64,000 nt of DNA from Bacteroides fragilis (GTDB lineage: Bacteria > Bacteroidota > Bacteroidia > Bacteroidales > DTGW01): NCBI GenBank assembly GCA_945889005.1, contig CAMDBI010000001.1:62001-126000 (forward strand), read 5' to 3'. The position numbers and the translations under genes are program-made. This document shows, in pieces, positions 63,733 to 64,000 of the stretch. Below the pieces are notes generated by a model, which had not been told where the DNA came from, did no database searches, and was given only the letters and a program-made list of their open reading frames with translations. Within the stretch, counting starts at the first letter, position 1, and each line of letters opens with the position of its first letter.

Positions 63733-64000
63733 TTAAGAACGAGCAAAAGATAATAAAGGTTTTATATCACCCTTATCAGCATTCCTTATTGCTCCAAGAT
63801 AATTGGCTCTGTTATCTCCCCGTTTTGTTAAATTTTTTGCACCCCATGTATATAAAGGCTGTTTAAATATTTTCTCAATAATAATGTCTGCCATTAGTCG
63901 GCTATGCCTTTCGTTACCATTTGGGAAACAGTGAATTTTAACTATGCGGTGTTTAAAGCGAATTGCCTGTTCATCGGGTGTATAGATTTTATTGTATAAC
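63733..64000 (-). CDS. Fic-domain protein, mobile mystery protein B-like, 5' end cut by window edge
   Basis: This is the C-terminal 89 residues of a Fic-family protein, reading minus from the edge. The Fic motif is seen as HCFPNGNERHSR, near the canonical HPFxxGNGR. It is followed by LMADIIIEKIF and YLGAIRNADKGDIKPLLSFARS. This ending resembles the mobile mystery protein B group, often linked to accessory DNA. The position after GN is Glu instead of Gly, which may affect ATP or loop binding. AMP transfer activity is inferred, not seen. Confidence 0.75.
   Translation of the reverse strand, partial: LYNKIYTPDEQAIRFKHRIVKIHCFPNGNERHSRLMADIIIEKIFKQPLYTWGAKNLTKRGDNRANYLGAIRNADKGDIKPLLSFARS

Overview
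The window is AT-rich chromosomal DNA from a member of the Bacteroidota, probably a gliding or Type IX secretion-bearing lineage. The support is a gldA-gldF-gldG cluster, a PorZ-like protein with a Type IX sorting tail, two TonB-dependent receptors with carboxypeptidase-like N-terminal domains, lipoproteins, a glycine-tailed RRM protein, DUF3098 and DUF4340 proteins, and promoters that fit the Bacteroidota -7 element TAnnTTTG rather than a sigma-70 -10 box. I cannot name the species from sequence alone.

Layout. 1-3439 (minus): end of mnmG, ybeY, an RsbW-like ATPase, an EnvC/M23-like protein and rpiB. 3804-7597: nadA, a VanZ-like protein, hemW and an MFS transporter. 7741-8224: a BrnT/BrnA toxin-antitoxin pair. 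8401-14885 (minus): a pstS-like phosphate-binding protein, a TonB-dependent receptor, a beta-helix lipoprotein, a MORN-repeat protein and a small carboxypeptidase-like regulatory domain protein. 15142-24685: an OlsF-like double acyltransferase, a histidine kinase, an RRM protein, a lipoprotein, a TerB/FHA/ABCG-type transporter and an orphan small protein. 24914-29350: gldA, gldF, gldG and a DUF4340 gene, with heptamer-repeat DNA in the gaps. 29531-34584: tRNA-Gln, a polyprenyl synthase, PorZ-like, rdgB and a tandem universal stress protein. 34681-38307: a very large sensor with a class III cyclase and an HD domain. 38408-47835: ilvE, a broken ParE/RelE toxin with its antitoxin, ftsX, DUF3098, uppP, truB, queA, a YkgJ-like protein, ruvB, a Cys/Met PLP enzyme and a small protein. 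47917-52456 (minus): an Ig-like lipoprotein, an alpha/beta hydrolase, atpC and atpD. 52728-54428: tRNA-Arg, a VapBC-like pair and small accessory genes. 54440-59307 (minus): a LytTR regulator, a LytS-type kinase, a TonB receptor and the remnant of an ABC permease. 59476-63552: tRNA-Asn, a PfkB kinase, an MgtC/DUF4010 protein and nadB. 63733-64000: the end of a Fic-family gene.

Most of the window is housekeeping: de novo NAD synthesis (nadA and nadB far apart), translation and tRNA modification (mnmG, truB, queA, ybeY), envelope growth (ftsX, uppP, EnvC-like, prenyl synthase) and surface motility or secretion (gld, PorZ). Accessory content is scattered: three toxin-antitoxin loci, a Fic gene, gene remnants and several short repeat elements.

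The most striking observation is a 259-bp non-coding element with terminal inverted repeats, inserted in a ParE/RelE-type toxin gene and flanked by a 7-bp direct repeat. Removing it with one copy of the repeat joins the two toxin halves in frame. Its inside is a chain of short hairpins whose stems differ in sequence but keep their pairing. A 65-bp relative lies after the BrnT/BrnA pair. A second observation is a class of intergenic arrays with an exact 7-nt period, found at six or seven places, including the gaps of the gld cluster and the leader of tRNA-Arg.
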